This document shows, piece by piece, positions 13,065-20,045 of a DNA stretch of 20,368 bases. Position numbers and translations under genes: made by a program. Each line of letters begins with the position of its first letter. Positions within the stretch are counted from its first letter, which is position 1. The DNA comes from DASQUK01 sp046723645 (lineage in GTDB: Bacteria > Actinomycetota > Acidimicrobiia > Acidimicrobiales > VFJN01): contig JBKOUY010000220.1 in the NCBI GenBank assembly GCA_046723645.1, forward strand, positions 1 through 20,368. Reading direction: 5' to 3'. The notes beneath the pieces were generated by a model. The model had not been told where the DNA came from. It made no database searches and worked only from the letters and a program-made list of their open reading frames with translations.

Positions 13065-14123
13065 GTGACGTTGCGCACCTCGCCGCTCGACGCCCGCCAC
13101 CGGGCACGCGACGGCAAGATGGTTCCGTTCGGCGGTTGGGAGATGCCCATCCAGTACCCGACCGGCACGCTGGCGGAGCACCGGGCTTGTCGCAGCGATG
13201 CGGCCGCGTTCGACGTGAGCCACCTTGGCACGGTGCGCGTCACCGGTCCCGCCGCGTTCGACCGGCTGCAGGCGGCGCTGACGAACGACCTGAGCAAGAT
13301 CGCCCCGGGCCGCGCCCAGTACACCCACCTGCTCGACGAGGCCGACGCGTCGGTCCTGGACGACATCATCGTGTGGTGGGTCGCCGACGAGCGCTTCGAC
13401 GTGATGCCCAACGCGTCCAACACCGAGCGGGTGCTGGCGGCGCTCGGGGGTGACGACGTGACGGCCGGCAGGGCCGTGATCGCCGTCCAGGGCCCGTCGG
13501 CCCGGGACCGGCTGGCGACCGTCGCCCCGGAGGCCGCCGCAGTCGGCCGCTTCCGCGTCGCCGAGGTCGACGTGCTGGGGCGACCCAGCGTGGTTGCGGG
13601 CACCGGCTACACCGGGGAGGACGGGGTCGAGCTGGCCGTCGATGCGGACCACGCGGGGGCCGTGTGGGATGCCGTCGTAGACGCCGGCGTCACCCCCGCG
13701 GGGCTCGGGGCACGGGACACGCTGCGGCTGGAGGCCGGGTTGCCGCTCCACGGCCACGAGCTGGGACCGGGGATCACGCCGCTGCAGGCCGGCCTCGGCT
13801 GGGTGGTGTCCTGGGACAAGGGCGAGTTCCGGGGCCGCAAAGCCCTGGCCGTCGAGCGGGAGCGGGGCGTCGAGCGCAAGCTACGGGGCCTCGAGGTTGA
13901 GGGCCGGCGCCCGCCGAGGGCCGACCAGGCCGTGACGTCGGGCCGCGATGCGATCGGGCGGGTGACCAGCGGCAACTATTCGCCCACGCTCGACCGCGGC
14001 ATCGCCTTGGCGTTCCTGCCCCCCGACGTGGGGGACGACAGCGAGGTCGCCATCGACGTGCGCGGCACCGAGGTACCGGCGCGAGTGGTACCGCTGCCGT
14101 TCTACAAGCGGGAACGGCGCTAG
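13065..14123 (+). CDS. gcvT: Glycine cleavage system T protein (aminomethyltransferase)
   Basis: Transfers the methylene carbon from lipoyl-bound aminomethyl on H protein to tetrahydrofolate and releases ammonia. The 352-residue protein shows the family order: SPLDARHRARDGKMVPFGGWEMPIQY at the N-terminus, FDVSHLGTVRVTGPAA, the catalytic Asp region VLDDIIVWW (Asp99-Asp100), VMPNASNTERV (113-123, folate binding), GYTGEDGVEL, LRLEAGLPLHGHEL, and the C-terminal GRVTSGNYSPTLDRGIALAFL. The related YgfZ and sarcosine/dimethylglycine oxidase domains lack this full set, so T protein is the best call. The GTG start, eight bases after the MerR stop, has no clear ribosome-binding site, so coupling is likely. 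The stop codon lies inside a 15-bp inverted repeat. Confidence 0.9.
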   Translation: MTLRTSPLDARHRARDGKMVPFGGWEMPIQYPTGTLAEHRACRSDAAAFDVSHLGTVRVTGPAAFDRLQAALTNDLSKIAPGRAQYTHLLDEADASVLDDIIVWWVADERFDVMPNASNTERVLAALGGDDVTAGRAVIAVQGPSARDRLATVAPEAAAVGRFRVAEVDVLGRPSVVAGTGYTGEDGVELAVDADHAGAVWDAVVDAGVTPAGLGARDTLRLEAGLPLHGHELGPGITPLQAGLGWVVSWDKGEFRGRKALAVERERGVERKLRGLEVEGRRPPRADQAVTSGRDAIGRVTSGNYSPTLDRGIALAFLPPDVGDDSEVAIDVRGTEVPARVVPLPFYKRERR

Positions 14124-14181
14124 TGGGGCGGCTCGTCGGGGGCCGTCGATTTCCGGCGCCCTGTTGCGAGCCGCCCCACTA
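14121..14181. terminator. Long inverted repeat beginning at the gcvT stop codon
   Basis: TAGTGGGGCGGCTCG (14121-14135) is the exact reverse complement of CGAGCCGCCCCACTA (14167-14181). The first three bases are the gcvT stop. The 31-base loop has extra GC pairing (GGGGGCC with CGGCGCCC, imperfect). No T-run follows. It probably ends or protects the merR-gcvT transcript. Confidence 0.55.
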
Positions 14182-14253
14182 ACGAAGGCCGCGGCGCGAT
14201 TGTCCGCCGCCGCGTCCGGGTACGGGCCAGGGCGACGGCGAACCACCGCCGCG

Positions 14254-14259
14254 TAGCCT
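14254..14259 (+). promoter_or_regulatory. -10 element of the CFA synthase family gene
   Basis: TAGCCT, 30 bases before the ATG at 14290. Transcription from it would leave a leader of about 24 bases containing AGGGGGTGG, a Shine-Dalgarno-like run seven bases before the start. This gene therefore does not look leaderless. Confidence 0.42.
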
Positions 14260-14289
14260 GGTTGGAACCACGACACAGGGGGTGGCGCG

Positions 14290-15531
14290 ATGGCCTTGGC
14301 AGCGTTGGTCGACGACGTGCTGGGAGGCGACCTGCCCATCGCGGTCGAGGCCTACGACGGCAGCCGTTCCGGCCCGGTGAACGCTTCGGCGACCATCGTG
14401 ATCCGTTCGCCGGACGCCCTGCGGCGGATCGTGACGGCGCCGGGGGAGCTGGGCCTGGCCCGCGCGTACGTGTCCGGCGACCTGGAGCTACAGGGCTCGA
14501 TCTGGGCGCTCCTCGAGCTGCGCGACCGCATCCCCGACGTGCAGCTAGAGCCCAAGATGATGCTGCGCCTGGTCCACGAGCTCGGCGGGTGGCGCGAGGT
14601 GCGGCCGGTGGCGCCCCCCGCCGAGGAGGTCCGCCTCCGGGGGCGCCGGCACAGCAGGTCCCGGGACGCGGCCGCCATCAGCCACCACTACGACGTGTCC
14701 AACGCCTTCTACCGCCTGGTGCTGGGGCCCAGCCTCACCTACTCGTGCGCCGTGTGGCACGACCCGGACGACCCGCTGGAGGCGGCGCAGGCCAACAAGT
14801 ACGAGCTGATCTGCCGCAAGCTCGACCTGCAGCCGGGCATGCGCCTGCTGGACGTCGGCTGCGGCTGGGGCGGCATGGTCATGCACGCCGCCCAGCACCA
14901 CGGGGTCAATGCCGTCGGCGTCACCATCTCCCGGCAGCAGGCCGAGCTCGCCGAGAAGCGGGTGGCGGAGGCGGGCCTGTCGGACCAGGTGCAGATCCGT
15001 GTGCAGGACTACCGCGACGTGGCCGACGGCCCCTACGACGGCATCAGCTCGATCGGAATGTTCGAGCATGTCGGCGAGGCCCGCCTGGCCGAGTACTTCA
15101 CGTGCCTGCGGGGGCTGCTGCGGCCCGAGGGCCGGCTGCTCAACCACGGCATCAGCCGCCCCGCCCGCAACGAGAAGGCGCGCCTGCCGCGCCGGAGCTT
15201 CATCAACCGCTACGTCTTCCCCGACGGCGAGCTGCACGAGGTCGGTCGCGTGATCTCGATCACCCAGGACGCCGGCTTCGAGGTTCGCCACGTCGAGTCG
15301 CTGCGGGAGCACTACGCCCTCACCCTGCGGCGATGGGTGGCCAACCTCGAGGAACACTGGGACGAGGCCGTCGCCGAGGTGGGGGCGCCGCGGGCGAGGG
15401 TGTGGCGCCTCTACATGGCGGGCTCGGCCGTCAACTTCGAGGCCGGCCGCACGCAGATCCACCAGGCGCTGTCGGTGCCCCGGGAGCCCGGGGGTCGCTC
15501 GGGGCTGCCGCTGCGTCCCCGATTCGAGTAG
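14290..15531 (+). CDS. Cyclopropane-fatty-acyl-phospholipid synthase family methyltransferase
   Basis: Predicted to transfer a methyl or methylene group from SAM to unsaturated acyl chains of phospholipids, acting at the membrane face. The 413-residue product has an N-terminal SCP2-like lipid-binding region (about 15-100), then the Cfa signature: SHHYDVSNAFYRLVLGPSLTYSCAVW (131-156), Ala/Asn/Lys-rich AQANKYELICRKL, SAM motif LLDVGCGWGGM (186-196), VTISRQQAELAEKR, and IGMFEHVGEARLAEYF (255-270). The C-terminal RRWVANLEEHWDEA and WRLYMAGSAVNFEAGRTQIHQ are also family-typical. It could instead be a 10-methyl-branching or mycolic-type relative, since these share the motifs. It stands alone, after the gcvT inverted repeat, with its own -10 element. 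Confidence 0.9.
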   Translation: MALAALVDDVLGGDLPIAVEAYDGSRSGPVNASATIVIRSPDALRRIVTAPGELGLARAYVSGDLELQGSIWALLELRDRIPDVQLEPKMMLRLVHELGGWREVRPVAPPAEEVRLRGRRHSRSRDAAAISHHYDVSNAFYRLVLGPSLTYSCAVWHDPDDPLEAAQANKYELICRKLDLQPGMRLLDVGCGWGGMVMHAAQHHGVNAVGVTISRQQAELAEKRVAEAGLSDQVQIRVQDYRDVADGPYDGISSIGMFEHVGEARLAEYFTCLRGLLRPEGRLLNHGISRPARNEKARLPRRSFINRYVFPDGELHEVGRVISITQDAGFEVRHVESLREHYALTLRRWVANLEEHWDEAVAEVGAPRARVWRLYMAGSAVNFEAGRTQIHQALSVPREPGGRSGLPLRPRFE

Positions 15532-15556
15532 GCGGCCCGCGGGCGGACCGCAGGCG

Positions 15557-15985
15557 TCAGGCGAGCTGGCGGGCGATCGTCCCGGTGTCGTAGTAGACGC
15601 GGGCGCCCGTGAGCTGCTCCCCGTCGAAGCTGAAGATGACCGCCGTGCGGCAGCGGAAGGAGCGGCCGGTGGCTTCGAAGTCGCGGCCCGAGCCGAGGTG
15701 CGTCCCGGTCATCCACAGCTCGCTGACCACGGCGTCGTCTGCATGGTGGGTGGCGATCACGTCGAAGCGCAGGTCGGGGAAGTAGCCCCGCGTCACCGCG
15801 TAGTAGTGGCGAACCTCGTCGGCACCGTCGTAGACGCGGTTGTTGCCGATGAGCTCGTAGCGGGGATGCGCGAAGCAGGCGAGGGCCGCGTCGATGTCGC
15901 CGCGGTTCTGGGCGCCCAGCAGGCGCTCGATCAGCTGTTGCCGGCGTTGGTGCAGCTTGGTTCCGATCGGCGTCACGCCGGCCAC
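15557..15985 (-). CDS. SnoaL-like/NTF2-like domain protein
   Basis: A 142-residue protein with the cone-shaped NTF2/SnoaL pattern: an N-terminal helix pair (LIERLLGAQNRGDIDAALACFAHPRYELIG), GADEVRHYYAVTRGYFPDLRFDVIATHHADDAVVSELWMTGTHLG, and closing strands FRCRTAVIFSFDGEQLTGARVYYDTGTIARQL. SnoaL-like proteins act as cyclases, isomerases or ligand carriers, often on polyketide or steroid-like compounds. Nothing here fixes the substrate. The ATG at 15985 is preceded by a G-run (GGGGGG) four bases upstream that may serve as a ribosome-binding site. It lies on the same strand and 160 bases downstream of the class II aldolase gene but seems to have its own promoter. Confidence 0.78.
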   Translation of the reverse strand: MAGVTPIGTKLHQRRQQLIERLLGAQNRGDIDAALACFAHPRYELIGNNRVYDGADEVRHYYAVTRGYFPDLRFDVIATHHADDAVVSELWMTGTHLGSGRDFEATGRSFRCRTAVIFSFDGEQLTGARVYYDTGTIARQLA

Positions 15986-16040
15986 GGCACCCCCCGGTTG
16001 AGATGGCGTTCAGGAGCCGAGCGGATGGGGCGGGTCGAGC

Positions 16041-16046
16041 AGCCTA
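16041..16046 (-). promoter_or_regulatory. Possible -10 element of the SnoaL-like gene
   Basis: Minus-strand TAGGCT, 55 bases before the ATG at 15985, in the gap between the aldolase and SnoaL-like genes. GTCGAC lies 17 bases further upstream as a weak -35. The gap also holds an 8-bp inverted repeat (GAGCCGAG near 16014 and CTCGGCTC near 16084). Confidence 0.35.
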
Positions 16047-16145
16047 CGCGTGGGAATTTGGCGGTCGACCACCAGCTCAACAGCTCGGCTCCCCGGCAGC
16101 GCTGACCACCGTGTGCCAAGGGGACGTGCCTATCCGCTCAGGCCC

Positions 16146-16907
16146 TCAGTCGAGGAGATCGGGTTGATCGGCCACGATCTTGTCGTAGAGCGGCTGGAAG
16201 CTGAACCAGCCGCCGACGTGGGTGCCGACCTGGGTCTGCGTCAGGATGGCGTGCTCGTGGTCGATCGGGATGGGGTCGCCGGCCGCTTCCGCCATCAGCT
16301 GGACCTGGCACGACCGGTCCATGGTGATGAACCACCACGCCGCCTCGTCGACGGTCTCGCCGACGGTGAGGAGGCCGTGGTTGCGGAGGATGCAGGCCTT
16401 GGTGCCGCCGAGGGCGTGGGCGATGCGCTTGCCTTCCTCGACGTCGAGCACGACCCCCGTGTAGTCGTCGAAGACGGCATGGTCGCCGTAGAAGGCGCAG
16501 GCGTCCTGGGTGAGCGGAGCGAGGGGCTTGCCGAGCGTCGAGAACGCACGACCATAGGGCGAGTGCGTGTGCGCGGCGGCGTTGACGTCGGGCCGGGCCT
16601 CGTGGACCTGGCTGTGGATGGCGAACGCCGCCGTGTTCACGGGCCAGTCGCCGTCGACGACCTCGCCCTTGCGGTCGACGCAGATGAGGTCCGAGGACCG
16701 GACCTGGCCGAAGCTCATGCCGAGCGGGTTGACCCAGAACAGGTCGGGGTGTTCGGGATCACGGCCCGTCAGGTGGCCGGCGACGCCCTCGTTGAAACCG
16801 AAGCGGTCGAAGAGCCGGAACGCCGCCGCCATGCGCTGCTTCATGTGCACGCGCTCCGCGTCGACTGACTCGAACTGGGGGAACTTGTGGGGGCGTCGGT
16901 CGGACAT
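16146..16907 (-). CDS. Class II aldolase/adducin family protein
   Basis: A 253-residue metal-dependent aldolase-fold protein. The zinc ligands are visible as His113 and His115 in AAHTHSPYG and His177 in RNHGLL. The substrate-side motif is NEGVAGHLTGRDPEHPDLFWVNPLGMSFG (39-67), and the helix following DEAAWWF is family-typical. Members include fuculose-phosphate aldolase, ribulose-phosphate epimerase and decarboxylases, but this longer adducin-like branch is mostly unassigned. The in-frame ATG at 16925 is six codons upstream, but the run GGAGGAGGAA lies three bases before the ATG at 16907, so 16907 is preferred. It follows the carboxylesterase gene by 19 bases and is surely in its operon, which suggests shared catabolism of an ester-containing compound. 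Confidence 0.85.
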   Translation of the reverse strand: MSDRRPHKFPQFESVDAERVHMKQRMAAAFRLFDRFGFNEGVAGHLTGRDPEHPDLFWVNPLGMSFGQVRSSDLICVDRKGEVVDGDWPVNTAAFAIHSQVHEARPDVNAAAHTHSPYGRAFSTLGKPLAPLTQDACAFYGDHAVFDDYTGVVLDVEEGKRIAHALGGTKACILRNHGLLTVGETVDEAAWWFITMDRSCQVQLMAEAAGDPIPIDHEHAILTQTQVGTHVGGWFSFQPLYDKIVADQPDLLD

Positions 16908-16910
16908 GGG

Positions 16911-16920
16911 TTCCTCCTCC
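16911..16920 (-). promoter_or_regulatory. Ribosome-binding site deciding the aldolase start
   Basis: Minus-strand GGAGGAGGAA ending three bases before the ATG at 16907. It is the strongest Shine-Dalgarno sequence in the window and overlaps the alternative upstream start at 16925, making that start unlikely. Confidence 0.6.
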
Positions 16921-16926
16921 TTCATC

Positions 16927-18447
16927 TCAGTATGTCGGGGTCGGCGCGGGCGTCAACTCGTCCCACAGGCGCCGGACGTCTCCCGCCGGGTCGTCCACCA
17001 CGGCGACGTCCCGGTCGAGCAGGCAGGTGGCGCGGCGCCCGGTGTCGTAGGCCGGCCACGGCAGCTCGTCGTGCTCGGGGGACCCGGTGCGGGCGGCGGT
17101 CGCCCAGGCCTGCGCGGTGCGATCCGCCAGGCGCCGGGTGTCGTCGTCGATGCCCCCCAGCATCATGCCCACGCCCCGGCGATCGAGGTTGGCGAAGGCG
17201 AACGGCACGTCGATGGCGTGGCACGCCCCCAGCACGCCGCCGAAGGCGGTCGACGCGTAGTCGAAGCGGTACATCGACACGCGGGGCGCGTGGGCGGCCT
17301 GGGACTCGGCCACCCTGATCGCCGGCATGCGGAACACCCAGTCGGTCATGACCGCACAGAACAGGCCGTCGAGGTCGGCGGCCGGGCGGGCGTCGCGGTA
17401 GACCGCCAGCGTGTCGTCGACGCGGTCGTCGCCGACCACCCGGCCCAGGCGGCGCCGCAGGCGTTCGTGGCTCACATCCCCGTTGCCCCGGGCCTGCAGC
17501 TGGAACAGGTTCCACTCGTCGGCGGTCGTGCCGATGACCAGGCTGATGCCGGCGGCGCTGCCGTCACGGATCGCGTCGAGCGGCGGACGGGGGATCAGGG
17601 TCCCGTCGACGACGGGCTGGAACGCCAGCCGTCCGACGCCGGGGCCGGCGCCGCCCAGGACCTCGGTCTCGACGGCCGCCTGGGCCCGCAGGATGTCCTC
17701 GGCCGGCAGCGTCAGGAGGGCCTCGGCGGTGGCGGGGGAGAGGTCGAGCGCATCGAGGAACCTGTCGGTGACCCATTCGGCCGTCGAGGTGTCGTGTGCG
17801 TGCGATGCGGCCCCGCTCTGGGCGATCGCCCCCCGGAACAGGCCGGCCGCGGTCGGCGTGCCGAACAACGTGCTGACGCTCATGCCGCCGGCCGACTCGC
17901 CGAAGACGGTGACGTTCGCAGGGTCGCCGCCGAAGGCGGCGACGTTGTCGCGTACCCAGCGCAACGCCTGGATCTGGTCGCCGATGCCGTTGCTGCCCGA
18001 GCCGGCGAAGGCGGGCTCCAGGTGCCCGAGGTGCAGGAAGCCGAGGGCGCCGAGCCGGTAGTTCAGCGTCACCACCACGACGTCGTGGCCCCGCGCCAGG
18101 TTGGAGCCGTTGTACCACGGCACGTGGCCGGAGCCGGTGACGAAGGCCCCGCCGTGGATCCACACCATGACCGGGCGGGCGGCGTCGTCGGCTGCGGGCG
18201 TGTAGACGTTGACGACCAGGCAGTCCTCGGCGCCGCCCTCCCCCTGCGCGCCGAGCATGCCCTCGAGCGGCGAGGGGTTCTGGTGCGACATGGGCCCGAA
18301 CACGGTGGCGTCCCGGATGCCGATCCACCCGTCGGCGGGCCGGGAGGGTGCAAATCGCTCGGCTCGGGCGTACGGGATGCCGCGGAACTGCAGGACGCCG
18401 TCCTTGTGCAGACCCTGCACCTTGCCGGCCGTGGTGTCGACGATCAC
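16927..18447 (-). CDS. Type B carboxylesterase/lipase family protein
   Basis: An alpha/beta-hydrolase that cleaves carboxylic esters. The 506-residue length is normal for the family. The oxyanion hole is HGGAF (98-102), the nucleophile Ser185 is in FGESAGGMS, the acid is Glu311 in TADEWNLF, and His410 is in GACHAIDVPF. The N-terminus IVDTTAGKVQGLHKDGVLQFRGIPYA and the EDCLVVNVYTP segment are diagnostic. There is no signal peptide, so it is probably cytoplasmic. The GTG start at 18447 is supported by a TAGCCT element seven bases upstream. The aldolase gene follows at once. Related enzymes include para-nitrobenzyl esterases and carbamate hydrolases; the natural substrate is unknown. Confidence 0.9.
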   Translation of the reverse strand: MIVDTTAGKVQGLHKDGVLQFRGIPYARAERFAPSRPADGWIGIRDATVFGPMSHQNPSPLEGMLGAQGEGGAEDCLVVNVYTPAADDAARPVMVWIHGGAFVTGSGHVPWYNGSNLARGHDVVVVTLNYRLGALGFLHLGHLEPAFAGSGSNGIGDQIQALRWVRDNVAAFGGDPANVTVFGESAGGMSVSTLFGTPTAAGLFRGAIAQSGAASHAHDTSTAEWVTDRFLDALDLSPATAEALLTLPAEDILRAQAAVETEVLGGAGPGVGRLAFQPVVDGTLIPRPPLDAIRDGSAAGISLVIGTTADEWNLFQLQARGNGDVSHERLRRRLGRVVGDDRVDDTLAVYRDARPAADLDGLFCAVMTDWVFRMPAIRVAESQAAHAPRVSMYRFDYASTAFGGVLGACHAIDVPFAFANLDRRGVGMMLGGIDDDTRRLADRTAQAWATAARTGSPEHDELPWPAYDTGRRATCLLDRDVAVVDDPAGDVRRLWDELTPAPTPTY

Positions 18448-18454
18448 GGTCGCG

Positions 18455-18460
18455 AGGCTA
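18455..18460 (-). promoter_or_regulatory. -10 element of the esterase-aldolase operon (leaderless)
   Basis: Minus-strand TAGCCT, seven bases before the GTG at 18447, with no Shine-Dalgarno sequence. TGACCG lies 17 bases upstream as a partial -35 match. Confidence 0.5.
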
Positions 18461-18533
18461 GTGCGGACTTGACCCGGCGGTCAGGGTCCGCGCTGTCTGT
18501 GGCGGCGGGCTGGATGCCGACGCTCACGGCGGC

Positions 18534-18539
18534 TAGGTT
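18534..18539 (+). promoter_or_regulatory. -10 element of the small secreted protein gene
   Basis: TAGGTT, 47 bases before the ATG at 18587. The implied leader of about 40 bases carries the ribosome-binding site GAAAGGAAG. Confidence 0.42.
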
Positions 18540-18586
18540 CGCCGCTCCGTGCCGCAGCGGTGGGCTGCGGCCCGAGAAAGGAAGCC

Positions 18587-18943
18587 ATGAAGAAGCTCCT
18601 GGCGGGCGGCGCCCTGGCGGTGGTGTCGCTGGTGGGTGCGGCGGGTCCGGCGTTCGCGCACGACTGCTTCAACCCCAACAAGAAAATCGGCGCTGGCTCC
18701 AGCGCCACCGTGGTCCTCGACGCCGAAGGCAACGAGGTCTCCGTTACCCAGACCAAGAACGGCAACGGTGGGTTCGTCACGATCGACGCCAGCGCCCTTG
18801 GGGTGGGTTCCGTCGACATCTACGTCCTGGGGGCGGGCAACAACCCCCACGGCGTGGCCGGTGGCCCGGGTTCGCAGAAGCCCGAGCACGCCTGCGACGG
18901 CAAGGGCATCGACTACGCCTCCGCCTGCTTTGGGGCGGGCTGA
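18587..18943 (+). CDS. Small secreted protein of unknown function
   Basis: A 118-residue protein that I do not recognise. It begins with a clear Sec signal peptide: MKK, a hydrophobic core (LLAGGALAVVSLVGAAG) and a likely cleavage site after AFA (residues 22-24), leaving a mature chain of about 94 residues. The mature part has three cysteines (27, 103, 114), repeated short beta-strand patterns (TVVLDAEGNEVSVTQT, GFVTIDAS, SVDIYVLGAG) and a Gly-rich C-terminus with HACDGKGIDYASACF. Cys103 and Cys114 may pair. An in-frame ATG at 18560 exists, but GAAAGGAAG sits just before 18587 and the signal peptide starts there. A strong palindromic terminator follows 14 bases after the stop, so it is monocistronic. 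Confidence 0.75.
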   Translation: MKKLLAGGALAVVSLVGAAGPAFAHDCFNPNKKIGAGSSATVVLDAEGNEVSVTQTKNGNGGFVTIDASALGVGSVDIYVLGAGNNPHGVAGGPGSQKPEHACDGKGIDYASACFGAG

Positions 18944-18957
18944 GGCGAGGCCCAGCG

Positions 18958-18989
18958 GTGGCCCCTCCGGTGATCACCGGAGGGGCCAC
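18958..18989. terminator. Perfect 32-bp palindromic terminator between convergent genes
   Basis: The arm GTGGCCCCTCCGGTGA is followed directly by its exact reverse complement TCACCGGAGGGGCCAC. On the plus strand CGGCGTTTT follows, a short T-run as in intrinsic terminators. It lies between the ends of the secreted-protein gene (+) and the GDP-mannose dehydratase gene (-), so it may stop both. Confidence 0.75.
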
Positions 18990-19027
18990 TCGGCGTTTTG
19001 GGCGGCCGGCCCCGGGCGTCGCCCGGG

Positions 19028-19999
19028 TCACACTGCCGCGAGGAGGGCGAGGTCTGCGTCCACCATCGCGCACACGAGGTCCTCGAACCCCGTGGTGGGC
19101 CGCCAGCCGAGCGCGGCCGTCGCCCGTTTGGGGTCGCCCACCAGGAGATCGACCTCGGCGGGACGGTAGAAGCGTGGGTCCTGGACTACGTGGTCACTCC
19201 AGTCCAGCCCGACGTGGCCGAAGGCCACCTCGCACAGCTCCCGAATGGAGTGCGTCTCGCCGCTCGCCACGACGTAGTCGCCGGGCTCGTCGAGCTGGAG
19301 CATCCGCCACATCGCGTCCACGTAGTCGGCCGCGCTGCCCCAATCGCGCCGGGCCTCGAGGTTGCCGAGGCGCACCTCGCGGTCGAGCCCCAGCTTGATG
19401 CGCGCCACCGCGTTGCTGACCTTGCGCTCCACGAACTCCAGTCCCCGGCGCGGCGAACCGTGGTTGAAGAGGATGCCGGACGTGGCGAACATGTCGTAGC
19501 TCTCGCGGTAGTTCACCGTGATCCAGTGCGCGTAGGCCTTCGCCACGCCGTAGGGGGAGCGGGGGTGGAACGGGGTCCGCTCGGTCTGCGGCACTTCGAC
19601 GACCTTGCCGAACATCTCCGACGAGCTCGCCTGGTAGAACCGGATCTCGGGATCGATCTGGCGGAGCGACTCCAACATCCGCACGGCGCCGAGCGCGGTC
19701 ACGTCCCCCGTCAGCACCGGCTGGGAGAAGCTGGTCATCACGAAGCTCTGCGCGGCCAGGTTGTAGACCTCGGTGGGCCGGTGCTCGGCGATGATCGACA
19801 GCAGCGAGCCCTGGTCGAGCAGGTCGCCGGGCACGAGCGTGAGCCGATCCTGGATGTGAGCGATCCGCTCGAAGCTGACGGTGGAGCTGCGGCGCACCAC
19901 CCCGACGACGTCGTAGCCACGCTCGAGGAGCAGCTCGGCCAGGTACGAGCCGTCCTGGCCGGTGATGCCGGTGACGACCGCACGGCGCGTGGAAGGCAT
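19028..19999 (-). CDS. gmd: GDP-mannose 4,6-dehydratase
   Basis: Converts GDP-D-mannose to GDP-4-keto-6-deoxymannose, the precursor of GDP-fucose, GDP-rhamnose and related sugars used in surface glycans. The 323-residue protein belongs to the extended short-chain dehydrogenase family. The NADP-binding loop is TGITGQDGSYLAELLLERGY (10-29), the catalytic segment is ASSSEMFG (124-131), and Tyr150 and Lys154 lie in SPYGVAKAYAHW. FNHGSPRRG (178-186) and LGNLEARRDWGSAADYVDAMW are specific for Gmd. It is somewhat shorter than E. coli Gmd (about 370 residues) but shows no missing motif. The frame is open upstream to 20305; the ATG at 19999 fits the family N-terminus. No reductase or epimerase partner is in the window. 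Confidence 0.92.
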   Translation of the reverse strand: MPSTRRAVVTGITGQDGSYLAELLLERGYDVVGVVRRSSTVSFERIAHIQDRLTLVPGDLLDQGSLLSIIAEHRPTEVYNLAAQSFVMTSFSQPVLTGDVTALGAVRMLESLRQIDPEIRFYQASSSEMFGKVVEVPQTERTPFHPRSPYGVAKAYAHWITVNYRESYDMFATSGILFNHGSPRRGLEFVERKVSNAVARIKLGLDREVRLGNLEARRDWGSAADYVDAMWRMLQLDEPGDYVVASGETHSIRELCEVAFGHVGLDWSDHVVQDPRFYRPAEVDLLVGDPKRATAALGWRPTTGFEDLVCAMVDADLALLAAV

Positions 20000-20045
20000 G
20001 AAGCGGTTGTACCGGCGACCGGCATGCCTGTCTGCTAAGCCGGTT

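Noticed and set aside
16567..19398. 943-codon plus-strand open frame
   Set aside because: It runs antisense to the aldolase and esterase, crosses the secreted-protein gene in another frame, and has no recognisable domain.
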